A DNA stretch of 64,000 nucleotides from JAFLCL01 sp964502175 (GTDB lineage Bacteria; Myxococcota_A; Polyangia; Polyangiales; Sandaracinaceae), in contig CAZCVE010000007.1 in NCBI GenBank assembly GCA_964502175.1, positions 62,001 through 126,000 of the forward strand, written 5' to 3'. The translations under genes were made by a program, and so were the position numbers. The notes under the pieces were generated by a model. That model made no database searches. It saw only the letters and a list, made by a program, of their open reading frames with translations, and was not told the origin of the DNA. Shown piece by piece: positions 1 to 8,109 of the stretch (position 1 is its first letter; the number at the start of each line of letters is the position of its first letter).

Positions 1-357
1 GCCGACGGCAGGCTCGAGGAAGGTCTTGCCGGGCGACACGAAGCCCACGGCGATGCCGCCGAAGAACCACACGACGACCGAGATCGCGAGCCCCGCGAAC
101 CCTTGCGGGTCGTAGGTGGGGATCACCATCGGCAAGAGGCCGATGATCAGGCCCTGGAGCACGATGTAGACGAAGAACGCGAGCAGCACCCAGAGGACCG
201 AGAAGCCGTCCTGTTGGTTGGCGCGCGCGGCCTCTTCTTCGGCGGTGTACTCGACCTGGACTGCCTCGAGGCGTGCGCCGCACGAGACGCAGCGCTCGGT
301 GCCGGGCTCGTTCTTGAAGCCGCAGACGTGGCAGATGATCGGGTCCTTGGAAGCCAT
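1..357 (-). CDS. Zinc-ribbon membrane protein, 3' end cut by window edge
   Basis: The first 119 residues are visible; the reading frame is open to position 1, so the C-terminus lies outside the window. It starts MASKDPIICHVCG and has two CxxC pairs (C9/C12 and C23/C26), a zinc-ribbon of the kind placed at the N-terminus of small bacterial membrane proteins. A hydrophobic segment follows at about residues 53-75, and a second at about 90-108. The function is unknown; a cytoplasmic zinc-ribbon tethered to the membrane is the most that can be said. The start is the ATG whose complement is at 355-357. Confidence 0.75.
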   Translation of the reverse strand, partial: MASKDPIICHVCGFKNEPGTERCVSCGARLEAVQVEYTAEEEAARANQQDGFSVLWVLLAFFVYIVLQGLIIGLLPMVIPTYDPQGFAGLAISVVVWFFGGIAVGFVSPGKTFLEPAVG

Positions 358-418
358 GCTGGGGGCGATTGTCGCCTCCCCGCGCACCCGCCGCAAGGAA
401 CGCGCGTCGCGCCGGAGA

Positions 419-949
419 TCAGGGCGCGGGCGGTGCTTCGCTCGGCGGGGTCGCGAGGAGGGAGCGGACCGCGTCGAAGCGCTCGTTCGGCACCGTGATC
501 GTCAGGTTGTACTGCGCGATGCGCCACTCGAACGAGTGATCGAGCACGAGGACCCCGCTGCCGCGCGCTGGGCCGAGGTTGACCGTCTCGAGGTCTTCGT
601 CGAACCACGCGAAGGCCCCCGCCATCACCACGTCACGACGGATGGCGCGCATCCGCCAGCCCCGTCCCTCGGAGAACGGGGCGTGCGCATAGGCGCGGAG
701 CTCGTCGCGCGTCCAGCGCTCCGTCGCGTCGGTCCCGAGGAAGATCGCGTCCGGCGTCATCAGCGCGAAGTACGCATCTTCGTCGGAGCGCGCGGCCGCC
801 TCGTGCCACGCATCGAGCGTGCGCCGCACGTCCGCTTCTTCCTCGGCGCTCGTGCCGACGGCCGGCGTGTAGGAACGCGAGGCCTCTACGCCGCCGCATC
901 CGAGCGCGAGCGAGACGAGGCACGCGAGAGCGAGAGCGGTGCGCTTCAT
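419..949 (-). CDS. SnoaL/NTF2-like (DUF4440-type) lipoprotein
   Basis: A 176-residue exported protein. The N-terminus has a basic start, a hydrophobic core and a lipobox-like ALGC with Cys18, so it is probably lipid-anchored. After a short linker the rest reads as an NTF2-like fold (SnoaL/DUF4440): a helix around VRRTLDAWHEAAARSDEDAY, a MTPDAIFLGTDATERW strand-turn, and a C-terminal sheet with WFDEDLETVNLG. Such proteins are often ketosteroid-isomerase-like binding folds without a known reaction. Its ATG overlaps the stop of the response-regulator gene by four bases (946-949), so the two are probably translated together. The ligand is unknown. Confidence 0.8.
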   Translation of the reverse strand: MKRTALALACLVSLALGCGGVEASRSYTPAVGTSAEEEADVRRTLDAWHEAAARSDEDAYFALMTPDAIFLGTDATERWTRDELRAYAHAPFSEGRGWRMRAIRRDVVMAGAFAWFDEDLETVNLGPARGSGVLVLDHSFEWRIAQYNLTITVPNERFDAVRSLLATPPSEAPPAP

Positions 950-2346
950 GCGTCGGTGATCCCGAGCTCGTCGAGCTTGTTGTAGAGGGTGCGGCGGCTC
1001 ACGCCGAGGAGGCGCGCCGCCAGCGTGCGGTTGCCCTTGGCCTTGCCGAGCGCCTCGCGAACGGCCGCGCGCTCCGCGTCTCGTCGCTGCGCGTCGAGCG
1101 TCGTCGCATCACCCGTCGTGCTCGCAGGAGTCGGCGTGCTCGCGCGCTCACTCGTGATCGACGCACCGCCCGGACGCGACGCCAGCTCGCGATCGATCTC
1201 GGCGCCCGTGATCGTGTCGTCCTCCGCGAACACCACGATGCGCTCGAGGAAGTTCTGCAGCTCGCGGACGTTCCCCGGCCACTCCGCTTGCTCGAGAGCG
1301 CGCATCGCATCGGCGCCGAGCGTGATCCCCGATCGGCCGTTCGCGGCCCCCAGCTTCGAGACGAAGCTGCGTGCGAGCGAAGGGATGTCGACGCGTCGAT
1401 CGCGCAGCGCGGGCATCACCACGGGCACGACGTTGAGGCGGTAGAAGAGATCCTCGCGGAACGTTCCGTCCTTCACCATCTGCTCGAGGTTGCGGTGGGT
1501 CGCGGCGACGAAGCGCACGTCGGCCTTCTCGCTGCTCGTCGCCCCGAGGCGCTGGAACTCGCGCTCTTGCAGCAGGCGCAAGAGCTTCACCTGCACCGCG
1601 GGCGTGACGTCGCCGATCTCGTCGAGGAAGAGCGTGCCGCCGCTCGCGAGCTCGACGCGCCCGGGCTTGCGGTTCGTCGCGCCGGTGAACGCGCCCTTCT
1701 CGTAGCCGAAGAGCTCGCTCTCGAGGAGGTTGTCGGGCAGCGCCCCGCAGTGCACCGCGACGAACGGCCCCTTGCTGCGCGGCGAGAGGCGATGGAGCTC
1801 GCGCGCGGCGACCTCCTTGCCCGTGCCGCTCTCTCCGCGGAGGAGCACGGTGGCCATCGTCGGCGCGGCCTTCTCCAGCCGCTTCATCGCGTCGCGCATC
1901 GCCTCGGACGTGCCGACGATCGGTCCGTCCTTCGAAGGCGCGGCCTCGGGCGGCTTGCTCGCCGCGTCCTTCGCGCCAGTGAGCGCCTTGCCGATCGTGA
2001 AGAGCACCTCGTCGCGATCGAAGGGCTTGGTCAGGAAGTCCGTCGCGCCGTTCTTCATCGCCTCGACGGCGAGCGACACGGTGCCGTGCGCGGTCAGCAA
2101 GATCACGGGCACGTCGCCGTGCTTTCGCTGCACCTCGGAGAGCAGCTCCATCCCATCCATGCCGGGCATGCGCACGTCCGACACGATCACGTCGACGCCG
2201 CCCGACGCGAGCGCCGCGAGCGCCTCGGCGCCAGAGCCGACGTAGCGCGCCTGATGACCGGCCTGCGAGACCAGCGCGGTGAGCACCATGCCGACGGCAC
2301 GATCGTCGTCGACGACGAGCACACGCGCGCGAGTGGGAGACGACAT
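946..2346 (-). CDS. NtrC-family sigma-54-dependent response regulator
   Basis: A 466-residue three-domain transcription activator. The receiver domain (1-125) carries the acidic DDD pair and the phosphoacceptor D57 in VIVSDVRMPG. The central AAA+ domain has Walker A GESGTGKE, the sigma-54 contact loop GAFTGA, Walker B GGTLFLDEIGD and the RLNVVPV and LRDRR sensor motifs. The C-terminus is a Fis-type helix-turn-helix ending RRTLYNKLDELGI. The family activates sigma-54 promoters after phosphorylation by a histidine kinase; no kinase gene is adjacent, so the partner is elsewhere. The start chosen is MSSPTRARVLVVDDD; the frame stays open further upstream, but that part overlaps a lipoprotein gene and is not domain-like. 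It is coupled to the SnoaL-like lipoprotein. Confidence 0.95.
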   Translation of the reverse strand: MSSPTRARVLVVDDDRAVGMVLTALVSQAGHQARYVGSGAEALAALASGGVDVIVSDVRMPGMDGMELLSEVQRKHGDVPVILLTAHGTVSLAVEAMKNGATDFLTKPFDRDEVLFTIGKALTGAKDAASKPPEAAPSKDGPIVGTSEAMRDAMKRLEKAAPTMATVLLRGESGTGKEVAARELHRLSPRSKGPFVAVHCGALPDNLLESELFGYEKGAFTGATNRKPGRVELASGGTLFLDEIGDVTPAVQVKLLRLLQEREFQRLGATSSEKADVRFVAATHRNLEQMVKDGTFREDLFYRLNVVPVVMPALRDRRVDIPSLARSFVSKLGAANGRSGITLGADAMRALEQAEWPGNVRELQNFLERIVVFAEDDTITGAEIDRELASRPGGASITSERASTPTPASTTGDATTLDAQRRDAERAAVREALGKAKGNRTLAARLLGVSRRTLYNKLDELGITDA

Positions 2347-2369
2347 GGCCGCGATGATACCGAGGTCGC

Positions 2370-2765
2370 TCAGGACGCGTCGGAGCTGCGAACGCAGCGG
2401 TACGAACGCCCACCATCGCTGACCATCAGCTCGGCCGTCAGGTAGGCGGGCACGGTCATGCAGACGACGTCCACGCACGCCGGATCGCAGCTCGACAGGG
2501 TGCAGTCCCCCTGGCTGCCGCACGCGGCGGGGCGCGGCTCGCACGTCGCAGTCGATCCGGCATCGACGGACTCGTTCGTATCCGACACGACGCCGCCTCT
2601 CGGACCGACTCGCGTCACGCAGATCTCCCCCGCCGCGCACGTGGACGGCCCGCATGTGAAGGTTCCTGGCAACGCCGCGTCGATGCCTGTCGGATCGCTC
2701 GGGCAGCCGAGACACGCGAGCGCGGAGAGGGAGAGGGCGAAGACGAGCCAAGTGGATTGGGGCAT
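2370..2765 (-). CDS. Cysteine-rich lipoprotein, paralogue of the protein at 4612-5088
   Basis: A 131-residue secreted protein with a signal peptide ending in a Cys-containing segment (ALACLGC); the exact lipidated Cys is ambiguous. The mature part has many cysteines (FTCGPSTCAAGEICV, CEPRPAACGSQGDC, SSCDPACVDVVCM), suggesting a disulfide-stabilised extracellular domain. It is clearly homologous to the protein encoded at 4612-5088, with the same Cys spacing and the same phrases LPGTFTCG/LPGTYACA and AAGEICV/AEGEICV, but it has a much shorter Asp/Pro linker. The function is unknown. The gene lies just upstream, on the opposite strand, of a Uma2 gene, with 58 bases between. Confidence 0.75.
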   Translation of the reverse strand: MPQSTWLVFALSLSALACLGCPSDPTGIDAALPGTFTCGPSTCAAGEICVTRVGPRGGVVSDTNESVDAGSTATCEPRPAACGSQGDCTLSSCDPACVDVVCMTVPAYLTAELMVSDGGRSYRCVRSSDAS

Positions 2766-2823
2766 GTGTTCTCCGGAGACTACGACGGCTGCCGATGGCC
2801 GTGTCGTCTGCCATCCTCACGCG

Positions 2824-3414
2824 ATGGCCGAGCGCGCGGTTCGTCGAGCGACGTGGGCAGACCTCGAGGCCGTGCCGTCGACGCACTCGGCGGAGCTGAT
2901 CCGCGGGTCGCTGGACACGATGCCTCGCCCTCGGTTTCGGCATCGGAACGCGGGCAGTGTCCTCGGCGCGGAGCTCAACGGTCCGTTCCAGCGCGGCCGC
3001 AGCGGTGGCCCTGGCGGTTGGTGGATCCTCGACGAGCCCGGCATCGCGCTGCCCGACCTCGACGTGGAAGAGATCGCGCCGGACGTCGCTGGCTGGAAGA
3101 AGGAGCGACTCCCGCATCCGCCGGAGAGCGGCTCGATCACGATCGCGCCGGACTGGGTGTGCGAGGTCCTCTCGCCGACCACGCGCCGACACGACCTCAC
3201 CGTGAAGCGACCGCTGTACGCCGAGGCGGGTGTTCGCTGGATGTGGCTCGTGGATGTCGACGCGCGCACGGTCGTCGCGAGCCGCAACGAGAACGGCCGC
3301 TGGATGGAGCTCGGCGTCTGGGGCGACGACGACACGATGCGCGCGGAGCCGTTCGAGGCGCACGAGATCTCGCTGTCGGATCTGTGGATCGAGCCGCGCC
3401 CCAGCCCAGGCTGA
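2824..3414 (+). CDS. Uma2-family (DUF820) putative endonuclease
   Basis: A 196-residue protein of the Uma2 family, a restriction-endonuclease-like (PD-D/E-xK) fold abundant in cyanobacteria and myxobacteria; its biological role is poorly known. Visible family features are APDVAGWKKERL with the first acidic residue, DWVCEVLSPTTRRHD with the catalytic Glu, and the following Lys-containing strand VKRPLYAEAGVRWMWLVD. The start at MAERAVRR was chosen because it matches the N-terminus of the close paralogue at 31680-32258, although the frame is open upstream. A membrane-protein gene follows after 17 bases on the same strand. Confidence 0.85.
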   Translation: MAERAVRRATWADLEAVPSTHSAELIRGSLDTMPRPRFRHRNAGSVLGAELNGPFQRGRSGGPGGWWILDEPGIALPDLDVEEIAPDVAGWKKERLPHPPESGSITIAPDWVCEVLSPTTRRHDLTVKRPLYAEAGVRWMWLVDVDARTVVASRNENGRWMELGVWGDDDTMRAEPFEAHEISLSDLWIEPRPSPG

Positions 3415-3431
3415 TCGACGTGCACGCCGGC

Positions 3432-4571
3432 ATGCGTATCGGCGCCAGAGGGGGTCGCGTCGCGATCGGATGCGCCGCCGCGTTGGTGCTCGTCACAGTC
3501 TCGGTGATCGGCTGGCTCCATACGCTTCCTCTCATCGACCACGACGAGGTGCTCGATGTCGTCGCACGCAGTCGTGCGTTGCTCGCAGAGCCCACCACGG
3601 ATGCGCGCTCCGTCGAAGGGATCGAGGGGATTCAGTGTCGACTCGCCGCGTGGGGGCCCCGGAGTGAATCGGACGAGCCCACGGCTCCGCTCGAACGCCA
3701 GATCGAGCTGTGTAGAGACCTCGATACGCGGCTTCGCGCCGAACGGGATCGAGACGATGCAGTAAGAGATGTCCGCAGCGAGACGCTCCTCCGCACGGTC
3801 GAATTCCTCACCTGGTTGGACGACGAGGCAGGGCAATCACGCCGAGTTCGGGAGCGAGTTCTCGACGCCTTGTGGCTCCTGGCACGTCTGGACCCGCCGT
3901 CCGAGAATCAGCACTTCGCTCGCGACGAAACACGGTTGGTCGAACTGCTGGCGTTACACATGCTGGACGTGTCCGACGAGGAGCGAGAGGGGTTGGTGCG
4001 ACGTTCGGGCGAGATCCATGACCGGCGTGCGTCGAGGCTGGCGCGTGTGTTTCGACAGGGGACCTACCTAGCGGACCCCCCGGCGCACTGGTCGGGCGAT
4101 GACGATGAGGTGCGAGTGTGGGTACATCACGCCCATGGAGTCGCCGTGTCCGAGCGGATGCGCAGCGTTGGCTGTGGACGCGTCTCGACGCGCGACTGCG
4201 TATCGGGATTGCGCGCTCCAGACCCGTCGCTCGTGCCGCACCATTGGCGGAGACTTCTCTTCGGCCCCCGGTTCGATCGCTGCACCGTCATCGGGTGCTT
4301 CGAGATCTTGGGAGATCCGCTCGATGTGACCTCACCCGCTCGGGCCCAGCTCGCGATCACGGTCCTCGACGAGATCGCGAGACACGACTCTGCTCAGCCC
4401 TGCCACGGATCGCTCCCGCACATCGACTTCGAAGGTGAGCCGCTCGCGATCGACGCGCGCCGCGATGCATGGGCCGTGATGGAGCCGCGATGGATGACGT
4501 ACGACGCACGGACGGCGCCCCAGGCTGTCGTGGTTCTGCCATGTGGAGTCACGACGAACGCTGGACCGTGA
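3432..4571 (+). CDS. Membrane-anchored protein of unknown function
   Basis: A 379-residue protein starting MRIGARGG with one clear transmembrane segment at about residues 11-32 (VAIGCAAALVLVTVSVIGWL) and a large, mostly hydrophilic remainder likely to lie outside the inner membrane. The remainder is rich in Arg and Glu helices to about residue 200 (LRTVEFLTWLDDEAGQ, VRERVLDALWLLARLD), then a Cys-containing region (VGCGRVSTRDCVSG, RCTVIGCFEILG). No family was recognised. It sits 17 bases after the Uma2 gene and runs against the lipoprotein gene at 4612. Third codon positions look slightly less GC-biased than in neighbouring genes, which would fit an accessory gene, but this was not measured. 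Confidence 0.6.
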   Translation: MRIGARGGRVAIGCAAALVLVTVSVIGWLHTLPLIDHDEVLDVVARSRALLAEPTTDARSVEGIEGIQCRLAAWGPRSESDEPTAPLERQIELCRDLDTRLRAERDRDDAVRDVRSETLLRTVEFLTWLDDEAGQSRRVRERVLDALWLLARLDPPSENQHFARDETRLVELLALHMLDVSDEEREGLVRRSGEIHDRRASRLARVFRQGTYLADPPAHWSGDDDEVRVWVHHAHGVAVSERMRSVGCGRVSTRDCVSGLRAPDPSLVPHHWRRLLFGPRFDRCTVIGCFEILGDPLDVTSPARAQLAITVLDEIARHDSAQPCHGSLPHIDFEGEPLAIDARRDAWAVMEPRWMTYDARTAPQAVVVLPCGVTTNAGP

Positions 4572-4611
4572 AACGGCGAGGTTCGCGTCGTCGATGCGCC
4601 GCGTCGTCGTG

Positions 4612-5088
4612 TCAGACGGCGTCTTGGTTGTTGACGCACTCGTAGCGGCGGCCGTCGTCGGTGACCATCAGGTCGGGGAAGAAGAACGGTGCCGTCGGCA
4701 TGCACACGGCCTCGGCGCATGCGGGGTCGCAGCTCGAGCGCGTGCAGTCTCCTTGGGCGCCGCACGCTGCGGGCCGCGGCTCGCAGGACTCGGCCGTCGT
4801 GCCTGCGTCGTCGAAGGCGGGGCCGCTTCCATCCGTGGGGAACCCCGCGACGCGACGGCTCACACAGATCTCGCCCTCCGCGCACGTGGCCGATGCGCAC
4901 GCGTACGTGCCGGGCAACGCAGCGTCGACCACTGGTGGCATCGCAGCGTCGATGCCGGGCGGGGTCGTGGCGTCGATGTCGGACGGAGACGCGTCGGTGC
5001 CCGAGGGCGCCGCAGCGTCGGGGGTCGACGTGCTCGGACAGCCGAGCGCGAAGATCGAGATCAGGGCGAAGGCGAAGCGAGAGCGCAT
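4612..5088 (-). CDS. Cysteine-rich lipoprotein, paralogue of the protein at 2370-2765
   Basis: A 158-residue lipoprotein starting MRSRFAFALISIFALGC, with the lipobox-like ALGC at Cys17. A 40-residue low-complexity linker follows, with repeated DA/PP phrases (PDAAAPSGTDAS, PPGIDAAMPPVVDAALPG), then the same cysteine-rich module as the paralogue: YACASATCAEGEICV, CEPRPAACGAQGDC, SSCDPACAEAVCM. The frame is open for 20 further codons upstream, but that stretch is basic and gives no signal peptide, so the internal ATG was chosen. The function is unknown; a surface-exposed disulfide domain is likely. Confidence 0.75.
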   Translation of the reverse strand: MRSRFAFALISIFALGCPSTSTPDAAAPSGTDASPSDIDATTPPGIDAAMPPVVDAALPGTYACASATCAEGEICVSRRVAGFPTDGSGPAFDDAGTTAESCEPRPAACGAQGDCTRSSCDPACAEAVCMPTAPFFFPDLMVTDDGRRYECVNNQDAV

Positions 5089-5144
5089 GCGCGCGAGCCT
5101 ACGACATGACGCACGCGGCGTAGGTGCGCATCGCGCGATCTCGC

Positions 5145-5618
5145 TCACCCAGACGAGCGGTCGTGCAGCCGTTCGAGCTCAGCGATGTCGACGAGATCCT
5201 TCGGGCGACCTGCGGCTCGCTTGGTGGCCAGGAGTGCTTCGAGGCCGATCACGTTCACCGCGTGGCCGTCGACGTCGAGCGTCCCGGCGCCCTCGAGCGC
5301 GACATCGAACGTCACGCCGGCGACGCGGTTGAGGATGTCCGCGCTGAAGGGCGCCACGCCGAAATGGAGCGCACCGTCGTAGTTCGCGAAGTCCGTCGCC
5401 TTCACCTCGAACGCGGCGAGGGGAGCTCCGAACGCGGCGAGCGCCGCATAGACACGGGTCGCGTTCTCCGCGGTGGGGCGGATGAAGATGTCGATGTCCT
5501 TCGTCGCGCGCGAGTAGCCGTGGAACGCGACCGCGTAGCCTCCGACGATCACGAACTCAGCTCTAGCAAGCGCGAGCTCGATGAGGAGATCCTGGAAATC
5601 TTGGGGCAGCGAGCTCAT
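5145..5618 (-). CDS. MNT/AbiEii-like nucleotidyltransferase (DUF6036-type)
   Basis: A 157-residue small nucleotidyltransferase. It has the hallmark GG at 26-27 in FVIVGGYAVAFHGYSRATKD and the paired metal-binding aspartates D41 and D43 in KDIDIFI. The C-terminal part ends in the GLEALLATKRAAGRPKD pattern typical of this family. Relatives include antitoxin MNT nucleotidyltransferases and AbiEii-type toxins that NMPylate or nucleotidylate RNA or protein. The start MSSLPQDFQ lies in a four-base overlap (ATGA) with the small gene upstream, so the two are a coupled pair. It may be one half of a toxin-antitoxin-like unit; the partner does not resemble a known HEPN toxin. Confidence 0.8.
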   Translation of the reverse strand: MSSLPQDFQDLLIELALARAEFVIVGGYAVAFHGYSRATKDIDIFIRPTAENATRVYAALAAFGAPLAAFEVKATDFANYDGALHFGVAPFSADILNRVAGVTFDVALEGAGTLDVDGHAVNVIGLEALLATKRAAGRPKDLVDIAELERLHDRSSG

Positions 5619-5881
5619 CGCGCGCGACGCTGGAATGAGACGACCAGCGGGCGTTCCCATGCGCCGGCGAGCGCTCGACCGGACATCGACCAAGCCGCCG
5701 CGCTGAGCTGGGCGACGAGCTCGATTCCCTCGCGCCCCAGCACTGGAATCTCGTGCTGCTCCGTTCCCACCGCGCTCCGTGTGATGACCATGCGTGCCAT
5801 CCGAGCGCGCGCTCGCTCGCGGCGAGCCTGATTCGCAGAAGCCGTGCTCGATGAATCACGAGGATCGAGGTGGTCGCTCAC
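5615..5881 (-). CDS. Small protein coupled to the nucleotidyltransferase
   Basis: An 88-residue protein with a GTG start at 5881; an internal ATG would give about 61 residues. The first 30 residues are Arg/Ser-rich, the rest (GTEQHEIPVLGREGIELVAQ and onward) looks folded with a hydrophobic helix. No family was recognised. Its stop overlaps the start of the nucleotidyltransferase gene, so a partnership is likely: either an antitoxin-like regulator or a second subunit. Evidence for coding rests on the overlap and reading-frame length rather than homology. Confidence 0.5.
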   Translation of the reverse strand: MSDHLDPRDSSSTASANQARRERARARMARMVITRSAVGTEQHEIPVLGREGIELVAQLSAAAWSMSGRALAGAWERPLVVSFQRRAR

Positions 5882-5918
5882 GCTCCCGAAGATAGACGGA
5901 AGTCGTCGCTCGCGTCAG

Positions 5919-5984
5919 TCAGCGCTCTGCTTCGATGATCACGGCGAGGCCCTGGCCCACGCCGATGCTCGCGAGGCCGCAGCG
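5919..5984 (-). pseudogene. Stub of a thiolase 3' end (duplicate of 6814-6885)
   Basis: Read on the minus strand this encodes RCGLASIGVGQGLAVIIEAE, then Arg and a stop, nearly identical to the C-terminus of the intact thiolase (RYGLASLCIGVGQGLAVII and onward). The last 36 bases before and including the stop are identical in both copies. Two codons (Leu-Cys) are missing relative to the intact gene, removing the position of the catalytic cysteine C387. No more thiolase sequence is visible upstream, where the end of the ankyrin gene begins. It is a direct repeat 895 bases from the parent copy, flanking the ankyrin gene. Confidence 0.8.
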
Positions 5985-6006
5985 AACGCGGACGCTGTCG
6001 TGGAGG

Positions 6007-6813
6007 TCAGTGTCGCGTTCGCACGTTCCACCGAGATGCCTCGATCACCGCACGGACCTGGTCGCAAGCCATGTCGAGTGGCGCGTTTCCTTGGGCATCG
6101 CGGATCTCCGGGTTGGCGCCGCGTCCCAGGAGCAACCGAACGATGCCGAGCACGACGTCCGGCATCTCCGGTGCGTACTTGAGTGCTCCGTCGAACATGC
6201 GGCGACTCATGTCGGGCAGCACTGCAACACCGCAAAGAGGGACGCGGCCATCGATGCCCTGTGCATCGACGTCGGCGCCCCACTCCAAGAGCAGCTGCAC
6301 GCACGCCAGAGCGGACGGGCTCTCCACTCCGCCGAAGATCGTCGCGGTGCCCGTGGCCCAGTGAAGCGGGGTGTGGCCAGTTCGATCCCGCTCGTCGACG
6401 GCGGAGCCTCCCTCGAGCAGGAGCCGAACGACCTCGGGCCGGGCGAACTGAGCGGCCCAATGGATCGGCTGTCGATCCGCAAAGTCGCGGGCGCGCAACG
6501 ACGCACCCGCCTCGCGCAGAACGGTCGCGGTCGCCGCGTCACGCGCCCAGTGGAGGGGCGTGTCACCGCGTTCCCGCCTGCCGTCGACCTGCGCACCCGA
6601 TCGCAGGAGGAATTGCACCAGTTCGAGGTTTCCCGCGTCGACGGCGACATGGAGCGGACGCCGTCCCATGTGCCCGCGAGATTCCACAGCGTCCGGGCGT
6701 TTCGCGAAGATCGTCTGCAGTTGGCTGATCTCGCCGCGACGCGTCGCTCGGAGGACGTCGGAGCCTCCGTCGAGCTCGTCATCGAACGCCTCGAGGTCGG
6801 CTCGCTTGCGCAC
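6007..6813 (-). CDS. Ankyrin-repeat protein
   Basis: A 268-residue protein made almost wholly of ankyrin repeats. After about 45 N-terminal residues come repeats with the TPLHxA consensus: RRPLHVAVDAGNLELVQFLL, DTPLHWARDAATA, RQPIHWAAQFARPEVVRLLL, HTPLHWATG, then VQLLLEWGADVDAQG and VRLLLGRGANPEIRDAQGNA. Ankyrin arrays bind other proteins; no catalytic domain or signal peptide is seen, so it is probably cytoplasmic. It starts with GTG directly after the thiolase stop (TGAGTG), so it is probably co-translated with that gene. It is flanked by two copies of the thiolase 3' end, which suggests it was inserted or duplicated there. Confidence 0.9.
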   Translation of the reverse strand: MRKRADLEAFDDELDGGSDVLRATRRGEISQLQTIFAKRPDAVESRGHMGRRPLHVAVDAGNLELVQFLLRSGAQVDGRRERGDTPLHWARDAATATVLREAGASLRARDFADRQPIHWAAQFARPEVVRLLLEGGSAVDERDRTGHTPLHWATGTATIFGGVESPSALACVQLLLEWGADVDAQGIDGRVPLCGVAVLPDMSRRMFDGALKYAPEMPDVVLGIVRLLLGRGANPEIRDAQGNAPLDMACDQVRAVIEASRWNVRTRH

Positions 6814-8022
6814 TCAGCGCTCTGCTTCGATGATCACGGCGAGGCCCTGACCCACACCGATGCAGAGGCTCGCGAGGCCGTAGCGCAGGCCGCGCGCCCG
6901 GAGCTCGTGCGCGAGCGTGAGGAGGATGCGCGCGCCGCTCGCGCCGAGCGGGTGGCCGATCGCGATCGCGCCGCCGTTCACGTTCACCTTCGCGGGGTCG
7001 AGGCCGATCCCGCGCACGCACGCGAGCGACTGCGCGGCGAAGGCCTCGTTGAGCTCGACGAGATCGAGGTCCTTCGCGGTGAGGCCCGCGCGCTCGAGCG
7101 CCTTCTTGCTCGCGGGCACCGGGCCGATGCCCATCACGCTCGGGTGCACGCCCGCGGCCGCGCTCGCCACGATGCGCGCGAGCGGCTTCTGCCCGTGCTT
7201 CTCCGCCCACGCGCGCGAGCTGATCAACATCGCGGCTGCGCCGTCGTTGAGCGAGCTCGCGTTGCCCGCGGTGACGCTGCCGTCCTTGCGAAACACGGGC
7301 TTGAGCTTCGCGAGCGCCTCGATCGTCGAGTCGGGTCGCGGGCCTTCGTCGCGATCGATCACCGTGTCGGGCGCTCCCTTCTTCGCCGCGGGCAGCGAGA
7401 TCGGCGCGATCTCGCGCGCGAACACGCCCTTCTCCCACGCAGCGCTCGCGCGGCGGTGGCTCTCCACGGCGAACGCGTCCTGATCTTCACGAGACACGCC
7501 GTGCTCCTTCGCGACCTCTTCGGCGGTCTCGCCCATCGAGATCAGCGGGAAGCGCTCGGCCATCTTCGCGTTCGGGAAGCGCCAGCCGAGCGACGTGTCG
7601 AACAGCGCGGGCGGCGTGCGCGGGAAGGCCTCGCTGCCCTTCTCCATCACGTACGGCGCGCGCGTCATCGACTCGACGCCGCCCGCGACCATCACCTCGG
7701 CGTCGCCGTTCTTGATCGCGCGCGCGCACTGCACCGCGGCCTCGAGGCCCGACGCGCAGAGGCGATTCACCGTCACGCCGGTGACCTCGAAGGGCAGACC
7801 CGCGAGGAGCAGCGCCATGCGCGCGACGTTGCGGTTGTCCTCACCCGCTTGGTTCGCACAGCCGAAGATCACCTCTTCGACGGCCGCCTTCGCGACGGGG
7901 TTCCGATCGAGCAGTGCCTTGATCGCGTGCGCGCCGAGATCGTCGGGACGGATCGGCGAGAGCGCACCACGGTGCCTGCCGAAGGGAGTGCGGAGACCAT
8001 CGAGGATGACTGCGTCGCTCAT
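6814..8022 (-). CDS. Acetyl-CoA C-acyltransferase (thiolase)
   Basis: A 402-residue thiolase of normal length. The nucleophile C89 sits in VNRLCASGLEA, H357 in AIGHPLGASGAR, and the second catalytic cysteine C387 in SLCIGVGQG; the N-terminal loop RTPFGRHRGAL and NEAFAAQ are also present. It catalyses reversible thiolytic cleavage or condensation of acyl-CoAs, in beta-oxidation, beta-ketoadipate breakdown or acetoacetyl-CoA synthesis. The N-terminal RTPFGRHRGALS style resembles the PcaF/PaaJ/AtoB group, but the exact substrate cannot be read from sequence. No other beta-oxidation gene is adjacent. The ankyrin gene follows without a gap. Confidence 0.95.
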   Translation of the reverse strand: MSDAVILDGLRTPFGRHRGALSPIRPDDLGAHAIKALLDRNPVAKAAVEEVIFGCANQAGEDNRNVARMALLLAGLPFEVTGVTVNRLCASGLEAAVQCARAIKNGDAEVMVAGGVESMTRAPYVMEKGSEAFPRTPPALFDTSLGWRFPNAKMAERFPLISMGETAEEVAKEHGVSREDQDAFAVESHRRASAAWEKGVFAREIAPISLPAAKKGAPDTVIDRDEGPRPDSTIEALAKLKPVFRKDGSVTAGNASSLNDGAAAMLISSRAWAEKHGQKPLARIVASAAAGVHPSVMGIGPVPASKKALERAGLTAKDLDLVELNEAFAAQSLACVRGIGLDPAKVNVNGGAIAIGHPLGASGARILLTLAHELRARGLRYGLASLCIGVGQGLAVIIEAER

Positions 8023-8109
8023 GATGCGGCGAGGATACCCGCGTCGCGCGGCTTGTCAGGGCGCACCCATCCGCGTGCAGAATCGAGGCCTCGTGCCTCG
8101 CCGAACATC

